This document shows, piece after piece, positions 41,704 through 52,938 of a stretch of 64,000 nucleotides of DNA. The stretch is from positions 1 through 64,000 of the forward strand of contig CATKHK010000020.1 of the NCBI GenBank assembly GCA_949751835.1, given 5' to 3'. Numbering within the stretch: the stretch's first letter is position 1; each line of letters opens with the position of its first letter. The DNA comes from Blepharisma japonicum. Taxonomy: Eukaryota; Ciliophora; Heterotrichea; Heterotrichida; Blepharismidae. Below the pieces are notes generated by a model. The model was not told the DNA's origin. It saw only the letters and a list, made by a program, of their open reading frames with translations, and searched no databases. Position numbers and translations under genes: made by a program.

Positions 41704-42354
41704 TATTTATTATAGCTGGACAGCATGATGTCACTAATTTAGGAAAAATTGAATCTGAATATGGTGTGGGGTAGCTTTGGGAAGGATATTTAAAGGATTT
41801 TGAAGAAGATTATTCAGTGGGTTTTGGTATTTCAAGAAAGGGGGAAAGAAAAGTTATAAAAATTTGTGGGTGAGTTATTTAGATGTGGATAAAAATTTTA
41901 GAAAAACGCTTAACAAGAATTTTAAATTTTTAGCTAAGGTTGAAAAATAGGATATTTAAGACTGAAATTGCTATTGAGTCTATGAAAAAGCTTTATTTCA
42001 TGATTTAAAACTGATTCTAGAATAATCGTAAAATAGAGTTATAAAGACGAGACTTAAAGTCTCTTTCTGTAGTGAAGGATATAGAATTTTCTCATAAAGC
42101 TTATAAATGTGCATACTTTCTTTTGTTAAAAGTCTCTTTGATGAATAGTAGTTACTATATTGAAAAATTTTATAACTTCCTATACTTCTATTTATATTAT
42201 AATTAATCAAAAAATTAAATTATGAAACTTATCTTTTACAAAAATCTGGGAATCTCGTAACACATTATTTCTTATATTTAAAAATAAAATTGAAATCTTC
42301 CTCAGAATTTCTATAATCAAAATCCTCTTAGTTTTCGTTTATTGCCAATAAAAA
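41704..42354. other. Intergenic region, nothing coding recognised
   Basis: About 650 bp between the catalase start and the EF-hand gene start, presumably with both promoters. One 70-codon minus-strand frame (41998-42210) has AT-driven composition and no support. A 15-bp near-perfect palindrome, GAGACTTAAAGTCTC, lies near 42046-42060. Confidence 0.45.
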
Positions 42355-42651
42355 ATGTCTGAAGAAGTCACTCCTCTTACACCTGCAGAAATAACTGAGT
42401 TCAATGAAGCCATGCTTGCTTATTTGACTCACCACGACTCATCAAGACTTGAAGAGCTCTTCCATTTATTTGACAGAAACCATAATGGATCATTGAGCGA
42501 GCTAGAAATCAAAACTGTGATGGAGCAAGTATCAGGGCACGGGTTCAGCGACCCACAAATTCATGAAATGATTAGATCTGCAGACAAAAACAGTGATGGG
42601 AGCATTGATATTAGAGAATTTATAAGTGTTATGAAGCGCCTAACAGATTAA
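42355..42651 (+). CDS. Two-EF-hand calcium-binding protein (half calmodulin/centrin-like)
   Basis: 98 residues, no TGA. Two canonical EF-hand loops: DRNHNGSLSELE (residues ~42-53) and DKNSDGSIDIRE (~79-90), each with Asp at position 1, Gly at 6 and Glu at 12, so both should bind calcium. The 40 residues before the first loop are helical. Size equals one lobe of calmodulin plus an N-terminal extension. Such short sensors are common in ciliates. Partner unknown. Confidence 0.9.
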   Translation: MSEEVTPLTPAEITEFNEAMLAYLTHHDSSRLEELFHLFDRNHNGSLSELEIKTVMEQVSGHGFSDPQIHEMIRSADKNSDGSIDIREFISVMKRLTD

Positions 42652-43059
42652 GATTAATTCATGATAAGTCTAATAGCAGTCAAAGTTTCTAGAATAAAAT
42701 TATAAGATTTAATTTATCTACTTTAAATGGAAGCTAAATTAAGAAGAACTTAGTATCATAAATTTTTAATTATTGAACTATATTTTGGGATTGAGCAAAT
42801 TCATAAAATTGTTACATAAGTAGTTTCTAATAATTGTTAGGGTGATGATAATCAATAATTATAAAAGAGCTGAATAATAAACACTTTTAAATGCTGCTAA
42901 TTTTAACTGCTCAAACTCGCTTAACTCTTAAGCTGACAAAAATAACTTTAAAAAATGAATTATTACAAATTTGGTCTAAACAACATATCTCTAACCAGCA
43001 TTCATTTTCAAAGGTAAGACCTGGCTTAATAGTTCAGAAATTCTCCTTTATATATTATA
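42652..43059. other. Intergenic, nothing recognised
   Basis: AT-rich spacer after the EF-hand gene. A 62-codon frame at 42891-43079 overlaps the start of the kelch-like pseudogene and has no recognisable content. Confidence 0.4.
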
Positions 43060-43460
43060 AAAGAGTTATCCAAATTTAATCAGATTACGCTTTCAGTTGA
43101 ATTTTCACAAGAATTTTTATTGTCTATATATGTTAAAAGTATGATGAATCTTCCAAATAATCAATTTTTATTTTTAGAAACTAAAGAATTAACTCAAAAA
43201 TTGTGTATTTCAGATGAATATTTAAATTTCAAAATAATAAAAGCTAAAACGTATAAAAATTGACAAGAAATTGTTGATTCTGGCTTTCATGATGGCTCAA
43301 TATGCATCTTTAAAGGTACACGCACTTCAAATTAATGTAATTCATATGGTTACAGCAATTTGAGCCATAAAAGATACTTAATTTAACAGAATAGGTGGGA
43401 AACTTTAGCTGATCCTCCTGCTTTAAGTTATTTTATTTTAGTGAGAGTTCGTTGAACTAT
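43060..43460 (+). pseudogene. Truncated, broken copy of the adjacent kelch-like gene
   Basis: This stretch aligns in order with about the first 150 codons of the gene at 43607. KFN-TLSVEF, MNLPNNQFL, CISDEYLNFKIIKAKTYK, FHDGSICIFKG, NLSHKRY and NRWETLADPP match FISDEMLNIKIIEAKTYR, FYDDSISIFKG, DLSHKRY and NKWETLADPP. It has in-frame TAA codons (after TSN, and within the RYLI-QNR stretch), an altered 5' end, and no second half. A tandem duplicate that decayed. Confidence 0.8.
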
Positions 43461-43606
43461 CCTTTAAGATGTATCAAAATTTCTGTTCTAATAGAAATAA
43501 TTGGTTATTTATGATTCCAATAAAAATAAATTTTATTTAATTAAAATTTTCACTTCCTTTATAAATAATTCACATAATGTAAATTTTATTAATTTAATAT
43601 TTAAGC

Positions 43607-44488
43607 ATGGACCAAAATCAAATAGAATCCAAGTACTTATGATATTGAGATCATAAAGCAGAAAAGAAGGCTTTACGTAAATTTAATCTTACTACACTTT
43701 TAGTCGAATTTATGCAAGAATTTGGATCTCATATCTATGCTACAAGTATCATAAATCTTCCAAATAATCGATTTTTAGGATTAAAAACCGAGCAATTATC
43801 TCAGAGTTTGTTTATTTCAGATGAAATGTTAAATATCAAAATAATAGAAGCTAAAACGTACAGAAGGTGGTGATCTATACCTCTCATTGGTTCTTGTTTT
43901 TATGATGACTCAATATCAATTTTTAAAGGTATATGTACTCAAAATGAATGTGATTCATATGATTGCTCCGATTTGAGCCATAAAAGATACTTTATCCAAC
44001 AGAATAAGTGGGAAACTTTAGCTGACCCGCCTACTTTTCCGCACGCATGTATATGACTTGGCCAAAAAATTATTTTTATTGCTGAGCAATGTGCCGGAAT
44101 ATGAATTTATGATTTATTGATAGATTCTTATACTCATCATTTACCAATTAAGTCTGAACACGAATTTTCAGATCAAATACTAACTAAATATACTGGAAAA
44201 ATTTATTTGTTAATCATTTCATATTTGGGTGGAATTTATAGTTGCGATGATCCTTTATCAGATTGAAATTTTATTTACTCTTTTAGAAATAAGCTATCAT
44301 TATTTGAATCTATCTTTGGTTATAATTTTCTTGGCTCTTATGAAGGATCAAATTATTTCCTTAATGGATCAAAGATATATCAATTTGATTTTGAAAAATT
44401 AGAAATAAAACGATGCTTAGATGTTGAAAACCTGAATTTAGGTGAAAAGGCACTAGAAATTAATATTTTATCTTCTGATATTGAATAA
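43607..44488 (+). CDS. Kelch-like beta-propeller protein, hidden by six TGA Trp codons
   Basis: Reading TGA as Trp gives a clean 293-codon frame from ATG 43607 to TAA 44486-44488; with the standard code no piece is long enough to notice. TGA codons lie in SKYLWYWDH, RRWW, CIWLGQK, AGIWIYD and SDWNF. The middle has kelch/galactose-oxidase-type blades: SISIFKG, NKWETLADPP, FPHACIWLGQKIIFI, GIWIYDLLIDSYTHHL, KIYLLIISYLGGIY and SKIYQFDFEKLEI. The first ~60 residues look helical. Kelch propellers are protein-binding platforms; no BTB or F-box is attached. Its broken sister lies just upstream. Confidence 0.8.
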
Positions 44489-44591
44489 AAGAATGGCATA
44501 ATAAGAAATTATAAATTTAGAGTTTATTAAAATTATAATTACTCTTAATGAAATTACTCTATTAGCAATATTCTTTAACGCTAATCTTATT

Positions 44592-45353
44592 TTAACTATT
44601 GAATGAAAGCCTTTTCAATTCTAGCATGTTTTCTGGCATTCCCCTCAAGATACCTTCCATAAATGTTGTTGAGCTATCAATTGCCCTTCTAAAATCCATT
44701 ATAGTCACATTTTTGTTTTTTGAAATTTCAATCCAATCTCGGTGCATTCTAATTACAGTCGCTACATAGAGTTCGTCAATTGCGCTTTGATCCTGTGCAT
44801 TTAGTACACAAAATGCTTTCATTACCCTTGGTGGTGCTCTTCTATCATTCGCAACAATCGTATTTCTTGAGAAAATTTGGAAAAAATACATATAAAAGTG
44901 CTATATAAAAATTACCGTCACGTTCAAAGCAGAAATAGCAAAACTATAGTCATGTGAATTATCAAGAATGTTTTTATATTCCTGGGGATAATGAGATGCC
45001 ATATAATAAAGCTGGGTTAGACCAAATAATCCAGCCCCACGGAAATCAGTTGCAGGGTCTTTTCCTTGGAAACCAATTGACTTTCACTGCTCAGAAATAA
45101 GGTCTTCTGGCATTTCTTGTCCAGGAAATGTCACCATCCACAGCTGTTTTAACGTTTCAGAATGCAATGAATTGGCTCTATTATACTTTACCCTAGCTCT
45201 TCTCCTTAACACATTCAAAGCATGCAGCTCTTCATCATTGATTGCAAATCTTGAAGCCCCACAGCATTTTTCACAACAATTTTCATAGAAATAGCTCTAT
45301 TTTATTCTTACAACTTCTTCTTCCTGATCCAAAAGTTCGTCTGATGATGACAT
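44592..45353 (-). CDS. ELMO-domain protein (ELMOD-like, putative Arl2/3 GAP)
   Basis: 243 residues from three exons; minus-strand 15-nt introns at 45297-45311 and 44901-44915; TGA near 45082 is Trp. The N-terminus has a CC-x2-CC cysteine cluster (NCCEKCCGASRF). The ELMO core is clear: LKQLWMVTFPGQEMP, then WKSIGFQGKDPATDFRGAGL, FGLTQLYYMASHYPQEYKNI, FAISALNVT, and after the second intron a conserved C-terminal helix pair. ELMOD proteins are GTPase-activating proteins for ARL2, ARL3 and Arf, and ELMO1 helps DOCK activate Rac. The DFRGAG motif includes the key GAP arginine of ELMODs, so GAP activity is likely. Confidence 0.88.
44901..44915 (-). other. 15-nt spliceosomal intron
   Basis: GTAATTTTTATATAG on the minus strand, joining SALNVT to HFYMYFFQIF in the ELMO gene. 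Confidence 0.88.
45297..45311 (-). other. 15-nt spliceosomal intron
   Basis: GTAAGAATAAAATAG on the minus strand, joining DQEEEV to SYFYENCC. The first exon is only 42 nt. Confidence 0.82.
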
Positions 45354-45668
45354 TAATATTAAAATCCATTTTTTGAATATTTGGGGACACAAAGGAAAAT
45401 TTTTCTCTTAAAATTTTTGCATTGGTTAATAAAAGCCATATATATCATCTATATATCAGAAACTCTTTTCTATGTGATTCCATATTTTAAAGATAAGATA
45501 ATTAAACGCAAAATTTAAATAAATATTTATCGAAAGTCAAAATATACCAACAGAACTTGCATTTTTATAGGAATTATGGAATAAACGTAAAATTAATTCT
45601 GTTTTTTATCCAATGAATTGTTTAGATCCGTTGAGACATATTTATAATTACTAAAGAACAATCGAAAA
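45354..45668. other. Divergent intergenic region
   Basis: AT-rich spacer between the starts of the ELMO gene (minus) and the membrane-protein gene (plus). No ORF or repeat seen; both promoters should lie here. Confidence 0.4.
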
Positions 45669-47405
45669 ATGACTCAGCCAATTGGTGAACTAGGAAAGGA
45701 TGTGAACTTTTTTCCGCTAACTGGCTTGCAATTTGGGAAATGGCTCTCAGCATTTCATCTAGAAAAACAAATATTCTTATTTTATCCCAAAAATAATACC
45801 TTCGTATTCTTAGCTGTGCATCCTAAAGAAATCGGTCAAATAAATTCGTCATTTCTTATGCCCCTTTCAAGAAAACAATTATTAAAGCAATTTGGCAAAA
45901 ATTCCCCATTTGCAGCGCCTGTGAAGAGAAAAGATTCTCTTGACTCAGAACCAATAGGAATTAATTTGATCAGTAAATTAAGTGCAGACTATGGAGGAGT
46001 AATCGCTTTTGAGATTGATTTTGAAGATATCGTCGGCTTAGATTATTGCAATACTCTTGTTTACTATGGAAGCAGAATTGTTGTGGAAGCAAAAAGAGGG
46101 AAAAAAAGATGATTTTGCAGTGTCAAAGAATTTTGCAATTTTTATGAGCTTTCTATTAATTTAGGCTCTAAATCGTCATTTTATACACCGGTTCTTGACT
46201 GGACCAAAACACATTTCGCTACAAAACAAATGTATCCTATTGAAGAAAATAGAGATGCTTTATTTCTAGATGTTCCAAAGCCATCAAAGTTACCAGTCGG
46301 AGTAATCCCAAGTCACAGCCGATGTGTCTCTGAGCACAGTGAGCAGGAAAATACCCCTGATGACAACTATGACGGCTTTGACAGAGCCAGATCCGAAGCG
46401 TCCGATTCTGACTGTGAATATGAAATCCACAAAGACGAAGGAAAAGAATTCAAAAACAAAACTATTGTCGCTTATTTCGATGATCCGGTTTTCCCGTTCT
46501 TTATAAGAGATATCATCAGGAAGCCAGAAAACAGTAATTTATTGAAAATGTATGAAAGAGGCATCCCATCTTGGGCTGTCTTTTTACCATCATATGGTCT
46601 GCCATATAGGCCCTGAATGAGAAGAGCAATGGCACTTATAATTTTTTGTTTTTCTCTGATGACTATGCTATTAGGATTTTATGATCTTTATAAGAATATT
46701 CCAAGATTGAGAGAAGCCTTGCATTTGGTGTTTGGTGACTTTTTCGAGACATTTGAGGAGGCAATTGTGTTAAGACTTTCTATGCTTTTTGGGTATCTTT
46801 TGGCTTCAAGCCAATATTTCCAAAGTTTTATTGGATTACTCGTGTACCCATTTCAGATGGTTTGGTCTATTATAAATTCACTTTTACTAGTAAAATATGT
46901 CACTCTTGGCATTTACACAATATTCCAAGCAGTTCTATTTATCTTTATCCAGCTAAAAGACTTTACATTTATCACATTTAGTCTCCCATTTGATATAATC
47001 TGGGGTATCACTTACCTAATATGGCAAATTCTCCGAGAATCTTATTATTTCACAACAGGCCTCATCCTCACTATTAGAAGCACCTCAAACATTGTACGAG
47101 CTAACAAAGAAGCTGTAGAAGCTGCCAAATCTTTAAGCCTCCTCATCAGAATCAAAAATTCCTGGCAAACTGCTGTAGGAGCAGTAGTAAAAGGTGCCAC
47201 CTCAATATACAACTTTACAGTCTATTCCTCAATAAACCTCTACAAGCATAAAGACAGTGCTTGGATGAGTTGGGAAAAATACTACAGAAGGAACCATACT
47301 TTTGTTAGGCTGAGAGTCTTTCAAGTCTTTTCATTTATGCTCTTATGGGCTATTGTTAAATACACTTATCGTCATTATTATACAAGTCAACATGTAATAA
47401 ATTAA
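45669..47405 (+). CDS. Large conserved-looking multi-pass membrane protein, unknown function
   Basis: 578 residues in one frame; TGA codons at 46110 and 46614 are Trp. The N-terminal ~310 residues are soluble, with an acidic, Ser-rich middle. The C-terminal ~260 residues hold about five membrane segments: ALIIFCFSLMTMLLGFYDLY, LSMLFGYLLASSQYF, LVYPFQMVWSIINSLLL, IYTIFQAVLFIFIQLKDF and a last FSFMLLWAIVKYTY. The joint reads LPSYGLPYRPWMRRAMA, then GFYDLYKNIP, a stretch I associate with an uncharacterised membrane family also found in plants, though I cannot confirm it. Only 11 nt separate its stop from the next start. Confidence 0.8.
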
Positions 47406-47416
47406 TAATAATTGTT

Positions 47417-48877
47417 ATGAATTATACTAATTTATGGGACAAGTTTAAAGAAGTTCATGATCATTGGAGCCTTACAAGGAAGCTGCTGGATGAATTTTCC
47501 GATTTTTTGCAGGAAAGAGCTAATTTAGATAAAAACTATGCGAAAGGGCTAGAAAAATTAGCTTCTCATTCGTTTTTTAAGCTTTCTACTGGAGCTTCTT
47601 TATCCCATGGACTTGACACAATCCAGAATTTTTATTCCTTGCATTCTTCTCTATTAAGTAGTCTTTCACAAAGTTTGTATTCAGATTTATCTAGTGCAAT
47701 CAATCAATTACTAATTGAGCATGACGCTTCAATTAAAGAAAAATACGAAACAGGCCGAAAGCTCACAAGCGAAAGAGAAAAACTGCTAAAAATTCATGAC
47801 AAAGCTCGAGAAAAATACATAAAATCAGTCAAAGACTCAGCAACTCAAAGCAGAGCAATAAATCCACCAGCTAAAAACAACGACGATCTTTTCTTAAAAT
47901 CTTATATGTCATCAATACAAAATGCAAATACTTTTAATATCCAATTCAGCGATGGAATAAAAGCTGTTTTAACTGAATACCAAGACCAAGAAGTCGCAAA
48001 ATTAAAAAATTTGAAAGAGTCCTTGCAAAAAATTGTGGCATTAGAAGGGTGTTTTATTAAAAATTTGGAATATGAAATGGAAAATTTACCTACTGTAAGC
48101 GGTATATAGGCTGTTGAAGGTTTTAGCCCAGAAAAAGACATAGAAGAGTTTGTGGAGGGTATAAGCACAGGAAGAAAGGTAGGGATTCTTGCTTTTGTTC
48201 CGTGCTATGAAGAGTCGGCAACTAGAAAGAATATGGAATTGAGAGATTCACAGGAAGAAGAAATCATGAGAAATGTACTTGAAGCTTGTTGGAGTGAAGA
48301 CAGCATAAATGATCATGATCTTGAACTATTTTATCAGCTAATAATAGAAAGTCAGGGAAGAAAAGTGTTTACGTCTTTTTTAAATGAAAAAAGACATCAA
48401 GGACAATTTAAAATTCCTGACAAAAATTTTGGAATTTTAGGAGAACTAATGAGAAGGCTTTTAACAAGCATGATGAATACAGAATTAGATTTATTATGCG
48501 CTAGGCAGTGCATAATTTTGTCACAGACTTTTTACTATGAAGATGCTACAGCTAGAAAAATATTTTTGCAAAATTTGATTTTATTACACCCTGTATGGCA
48601 TGATGAAAAAAATTGGGAAAAAATTATCACTGATGCAATTCAACTTGAAATGAAAAATTATGCAGATTCTTGTCTAGATAGTTTAGAAGTTCATGACAAT
48701 ATGACACAAAAAATGAATATGATGAATGTTGGACAGCTCAATTCATATGCTCATGTAATGGCAAGCTTTGATCTAAGTAAAGAGACTATAACTCAGTTAA
48801 TTTATAAATTAGCAGAAAAATTCCGAGTCCCTGAAGAAATGATTCCAGATGTGTCAAGTATAGAAACTACCCACTAA
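47417..48877 (+). CDS. F-BAR domain protein with C-terminal SBF2-like helical domain
   Basis: 481 residues from two exons with a 15-nt intron at 48095-48109; no TGA. Residues 1-230 form an F-BAR domain: NYTNLWDKFKEVHDHWSLTR, LLDEFSDFLQERANLDKNYA, KGLEKLA, and a long helix pair with the KYIKS region. F-BAR dimers bend membranes at sites of endocytosis and cytokinesis. The second exon (residues ~250-450) looks like the SBF2/KIAA0513 helical domain: LFYQLIIESQGRKVFTSFLN, then FGILGELMRRLLTSMMN and CIILSQTFYYED. I know of no animal protein with F-BAR followed directly by this domain. The start lies 11 nt after the preceding stop. Confidence 0.82.
48095..48109 (+). other. 15-nt spliceosomal intron
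   Basis: GTAAGCGGTATATAG, joining ENLPT to AVEGFSPEKD. Without it the F-BAR half would end at the TAG and the second domain would be orphaned. Confidence 0.88.
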
Positions 48878-48962
48878 ATTAATTATTAATTAATAGAATC
48901 TAAGGATTTAAGATTAATTATATTTTACGCAGATTGCTATTTCAGAACTAGTCAAAAAATTA

Positions 48963-49721
48963 TTATATTAAGAAATCAACTTTAGATCGGCCTTGATGAT
49001 TATTAAATGCAAATGCATCTATAGTTTCACTCGATTCAGATTCTACATATCTACTATTATCATTTTCTTTCAAAGATCTAGTAGGAGAGTCTTGACTGCT
49101 ATTTTGATTATCTTTTTCTTCTTCTTTTTGCTGATTTTGTCTTCTTCCATGCATAGAATCTGAAGTTGCAGCTACTTTGGCAGTTCTCCTATTACATAAT
49201 ATAATTAAAATCCTAATAGCAAGCCCAAAAAGCTCTAGTGCTCCTCTTATTTTCAGGTAAAAAACTACACTTTCAAAAATAATTACTTCATACAGCTGAT
49301 TTCTTTTTGGGGAAAATTTAAGTCCGAAAATTGATGAAAACAATAATACCAGCAAGATGAAAAAATTGCAACCCATAATTATTTTTTTCTTCTTATTAGA
49401 ATTGATGTTAGTTTCAGTAAAATCGTTTTTTGTAAGCATCATGTTCGGTAATGGCAAAACTTTAGCTTTTTCCTTCTTTGTTCGCCAGAATATATAGAAA
49501 AACACTTCGATACAAGTATGAACGAGTATTAAAATCAAAATAAAGAGTCAGTTCGACGAATTTTCCCTTCCTTCAATGACGTCTAAAATACAAAAACCAA
49601 CCGAAATGATTAAAATAGAAATATCTAAAAAGATGAAAGCAAGCTCGAAATTGATTCTTGAAATTTTTTCCTTTGAAGGATTTTCTTTTCCTTTCTTTGA
49701 AGGATTTTCTCTTTCATTCAT
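48963..49721 (-). CDS. Small membrane protein family, copy 1
   Basis: 252 residues from ATG 49721; the TGA near 49539 is Trp. Four hydrophobic segments: FELAFIFLDISILIISVGF, LFILILILVHTCIEVFFYIF, FFILLVLLFSSIFGL and FESVVFYLKIRGALELFGLA. The C-terminal ~75 residues are polar and Ser-rich. The KIRGALELFG motif is shared with the neighbouring gene (KIRGALELYG) and with the broken copy near 52 kb, defining a local family. Function unknown; the four-helix plan suits a MARVEL-like protein but no signature was seen. A short repeat ENPSKKGKENPSKE is at the N-terminus. Confidence 0.78.
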
Positions 49722-50336
49722 TTATTATTATAGTTGCTTTAAAAAATCAGAAAAGTCATGGCTTACTTGAATTAATAAATAGATAGGTGGAGTAGAATTA
49801 ATAAAAGGGAAAATATATCTGAATTATATATAGCTGGGCCCTTCATTGAGTATGAAGCAATGAAATTAAAGCATTTAAATGTTTTATAATAAATTCAAAA
49901 ATTTTAAGATTATTATCAAGATTGGGCTAATTTAAGCTTAATTTGAAAAACAAATTATTTGTTAAATTCAAAACAAATATTAATCATATATAGAAATAAA
50001 TTTGCTTCTTTAACTTGCCACTAATATGGATTATTTTGATTTCATTTATATTATTTGATTTAAATGTTGAAATTTGAATATTTGCAACAAAATTGAAATA
50101 ACTTTAAACTTTTCTATAGAAGCTTTAATCAAAATATATTTACTCTTTAAAAGCTCGTAAGCTATTTTTATTTATCATTTTTCAATAGAATTCTTTATTA
50201 ATTTTCTGAATTATTGCATCATAATTATTATTTTCAAAGGTATCATAAGAAATTTTTTATAAAATTGTTTTATATATTGATTATTATCATTATTATATAC
50301 ATCGGTTAGCCTATAATTAAATTATGGTATTTAATT
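49722..50336. other. Spacer whose right part is duplicated downstream
   Basis: No ORF. The stretch from about 50080 to the end of this spacer matches 52300-52540, showing that this 3' flank was copied together with the gene tail. Confidence 0.6.
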
Positions 50337-51041
50337 TTAGACTCGAAATGTGGGCAACTCTCCAGAGTCATTAGTGGGATGCTTCTTCTTAAGCAAATTT
50401 TTTTCAAATATTTCTGGTGAATTATCATGAGTCCGAATATCTTCATATGAAATTGATATATTTGGCAGCTCAGCTACTTTAGAAAGCTTTTTACCCTTGA
50501 ATCTTTTTATAAATAATTTGACTACGGGGCTAATAATTTTACATATTCATCCTTTTGCTTTAATAAATAGTATAAGAAATCCATATAACTCTAAAGCTCC
50601 TCTTATTTTAATATAAGAAATAACACACGCAAAAACTATTTCTTCATGCAATTGTTTGTTGGTAAAAGAACTATTAAAACGAAAAATTGATAGGAAAAAT
50701 AGAATAGTCCAAATAATAAAATTTAGATACATGCTAATTTTAAGCTTACAAGAATTGGCACATTTTGATAAGCAATTGCTGCTTAGCTGAACAGAAAGTT
50801 CAGGTGTTACCTCATTTCTAATCTTTCTTTGAAAGATAATTACTATATAAGAAAAAACTTCAATAAGAAGATAAGCTGTCAAAAAGAGAAAAATAGTTAG
50901 TCAGTATTCTCAATGTTCGCCAGCTTCATAGCAATCGTAAATTGTATAAATAAGAGATGCGACCCAAGCTAAAGTTGATAGAATCAGTAAAATTAAATTA
51001 AAACAAGAGAATGGCTTTTGGATTTCAGTTGTACTCTCCAT
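50337..51041 (-). CDS. Small membrane protein family, copy 2
   Basis: 234 residues from ATG 51041 (MESTTEIQKPFSCFNLILLI) to TAA 50337-50339; three TGA codons (two before residue 55, one at 50547) are Trp. Same four-segment plan as the gene at 48963: CFNLILLILSTLAWVASLIY, WLTIFLFLTAYLLIEVFSYI, LNFIIWTILFFLSIF and FACVISYIKIRGALELYGFL, then a basic and polar tail. The two genes share layout and the IRGALEL motif but little else, so the duplication is old, whereas the broken copy near 52 kb is a recent relative of this one. Function unknown. Confidence 0.75.
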
Positions 51042-51954
51042 TTCAATTATTGTTTATATCCAAAGTCTCGCTTAGATACTGGGCTTTAAAATGCCCTACT
51101 AACTGGTGAATTTGTGAGGATAACAACAACAGTTACTAAGAAATTATGACGAAATATATAAACATTTTAATTATACGTTAGTTTATTGCCAAATTAGATA
51201 AAATCATATTTGCAATTATAAAGGAATAAATTATGATGGAATATAAAATTTAATTGCACTTTTTGTACCCGTTTGAGCTGCATAAAACTAAGCAAATAAT
51301 ATTTTTTAATAGAAAGGAGATTTTATAGAGTTGGGGATGTAAAGATCATATTTTAGGTTACTGCTAAATAGCCGACTTGCTTCACAAGTTATTATATTAA
51401 TGGAGTAAGCTCAATTATAAAGGATTTAAATAAATCATCTAATTCATTGTGTAATTATTAATTAAATGCTCTTATTATGGAACAACGACAATAAGAATTA
51501 TATAACTGCTAAGTTATGGATATTTTATATTTCTATTTGAGATTCATTTGCAATTATCACTATTGCTAATCAATCATAGAATTTCAAGCTTGCTACTTTT
51601 TACAAATTACATTCTTAAAAATCTTATTTATATTCTTTTTTGAATACTAATGACTTTTCCAAAAATTGACATAAGAATTCTATATTCTGCGCATTATAAA
51701 AATTAGCAAAACTTATCAATAAATATCTTAAATTTTTAATTGAAACTATGCCATCCTTTATTTATAAGCAACTATGCTAAACAGGCTCGTAATGTCTCAG
51801 CCAATTAATAAAATTTTTTCCGTGTAATTAAATTCATATAATTATATTTCAAAAAAGTTAAAATATCACAAACCAAAATATTTAATTTGGGAGATTATCT
51901 CCAGATTAATTAAGTGAATGATTTAGAACTATTGTTGATGAATTAATGTTAATC
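51042..51954. other. Gene-free spacer with a repeat shared with the ARM array flanks
   Basis: No coding frame. The stretch near 51740-51810 (GAAACTATGCCATC, then CAGGCTCGTAATG) resembles 54975-55050 downstream of array unit B (GAAACTATATCATC, then CTGGCTTGTAGGG). Duplicated flanks thus occur outside the array too. Confidence 0.5.
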
Positions 51955-52267
51955 TCCCTTTCGTCTGAATAAAGATTATAATAAATGCAAATATCTCAAG
52001 AGCTCCTCTTAATTTAATGTAAAAAACAACACATTAAAAAACTATTTTTTCACACAATTGCTTTTTGGTAAAAGAACTATTAAAACAAAAAATTGATAGG
52101 AAGAATAGAGCAAGCCAAATAATAGAATTTAGAAGTATGTAAATTTTCATCTTGTAGGAATCGAAAAATGTATAGATGAGAGATGCGATCCAAGCTAAAG
52201 TTGAAAGAATCGATAGAATTCAATCAGAAAGATGGAATGGCTTCTGGATGTTGGCTCTATGCTCCAT
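51955..52267 (-). pseudogene. Broken copy of the small membrane protein gene
   Basis: Minus-strand ATG at 52267 opens a frame similar to copy 2: IQKPFHLSDWILSILSTLAW, IASLIYTFFDS, then after an internal deletion IIWLALFFLSIFCFNSSFTK and, after an in-frame TAA, FYIKLRGALEIFAF. The middle part with the second membrane segment is missing and the C-terminal tail is absent. Confidence 0.8.
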
Positions 52268-52299
52268 TTATTTAATTATGGTAAACTCAATTATAAAGG

Positions 52300-52690
52300 T
52301 GAAATTGAAATAATTTTAAACATTTCCATAGAAACTTTAGCCAAAATATATTTATTTTTTAAGAGCTCATCAATTATTTTTATCTATCATTTTTCAATAA
52401 ATTCTTTATTAATTTTTTGAATTAAATCATCCTTAATTATTACAGATTCAAAGAGGTTCTTTCAAAACTTTTTTACTATAATTGATTATTATCGTTATTA
52501 ATACTTCAAGGAGCCTAGAATTAAATTATATTATTTAATTTTAGTCTCGAATTATTGCAAAATATCCAGAGTCATTAGTGGGATGCCTATTCCTCAGTAA
52601 ATTAGCTTCAACTATTTCTGGCGAATTGCAAGTATCTTCATATTGATAACTCAACATCTACTTTAGCAAGTTTCTTACCATTGAATTTAT
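52300..52690 (-). pseudogene. 3' fragment of another membrane-protein copy plus its flank
   Basis: 52541-52690 matches the C-terminal coding tail of copy 2, including the stop and the HPTNDSG-like stretch. 52300-52540 matches its 3' flank (compare 50080-50530). The fragment ends abruptly at about 52690, where flank sequence of the ARM array begins, marking a duplication junction. Confidence 0.7.
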
Positions 52691-52938
52691 TTCTAATAAT
52701 AAACTGGCTCGTAATTGCAATTTTTAACTTAGCCAAAGTAATGATTTCAAAATAACAGGAAAATTCTTTTATTGCTTGCAGAAATTATACTTGTTTATTA
52801 AAAATTGTCTGAACTGAATTAGATTGAATAGTTTTTGTAACTTTAATATTGATCATACCTAATAATTTCTAATTAGCCTCTATTGTTTGTTTCTTTGACA
52901 TATAAATAATCATTCCAAACTAATATTGATTAAAAATA

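Noticed and set aside
41998-42210. 70-codon minus-strand frame
   Set aside because: Composition follows the AT-rich spacer; no motif and no nearby match.
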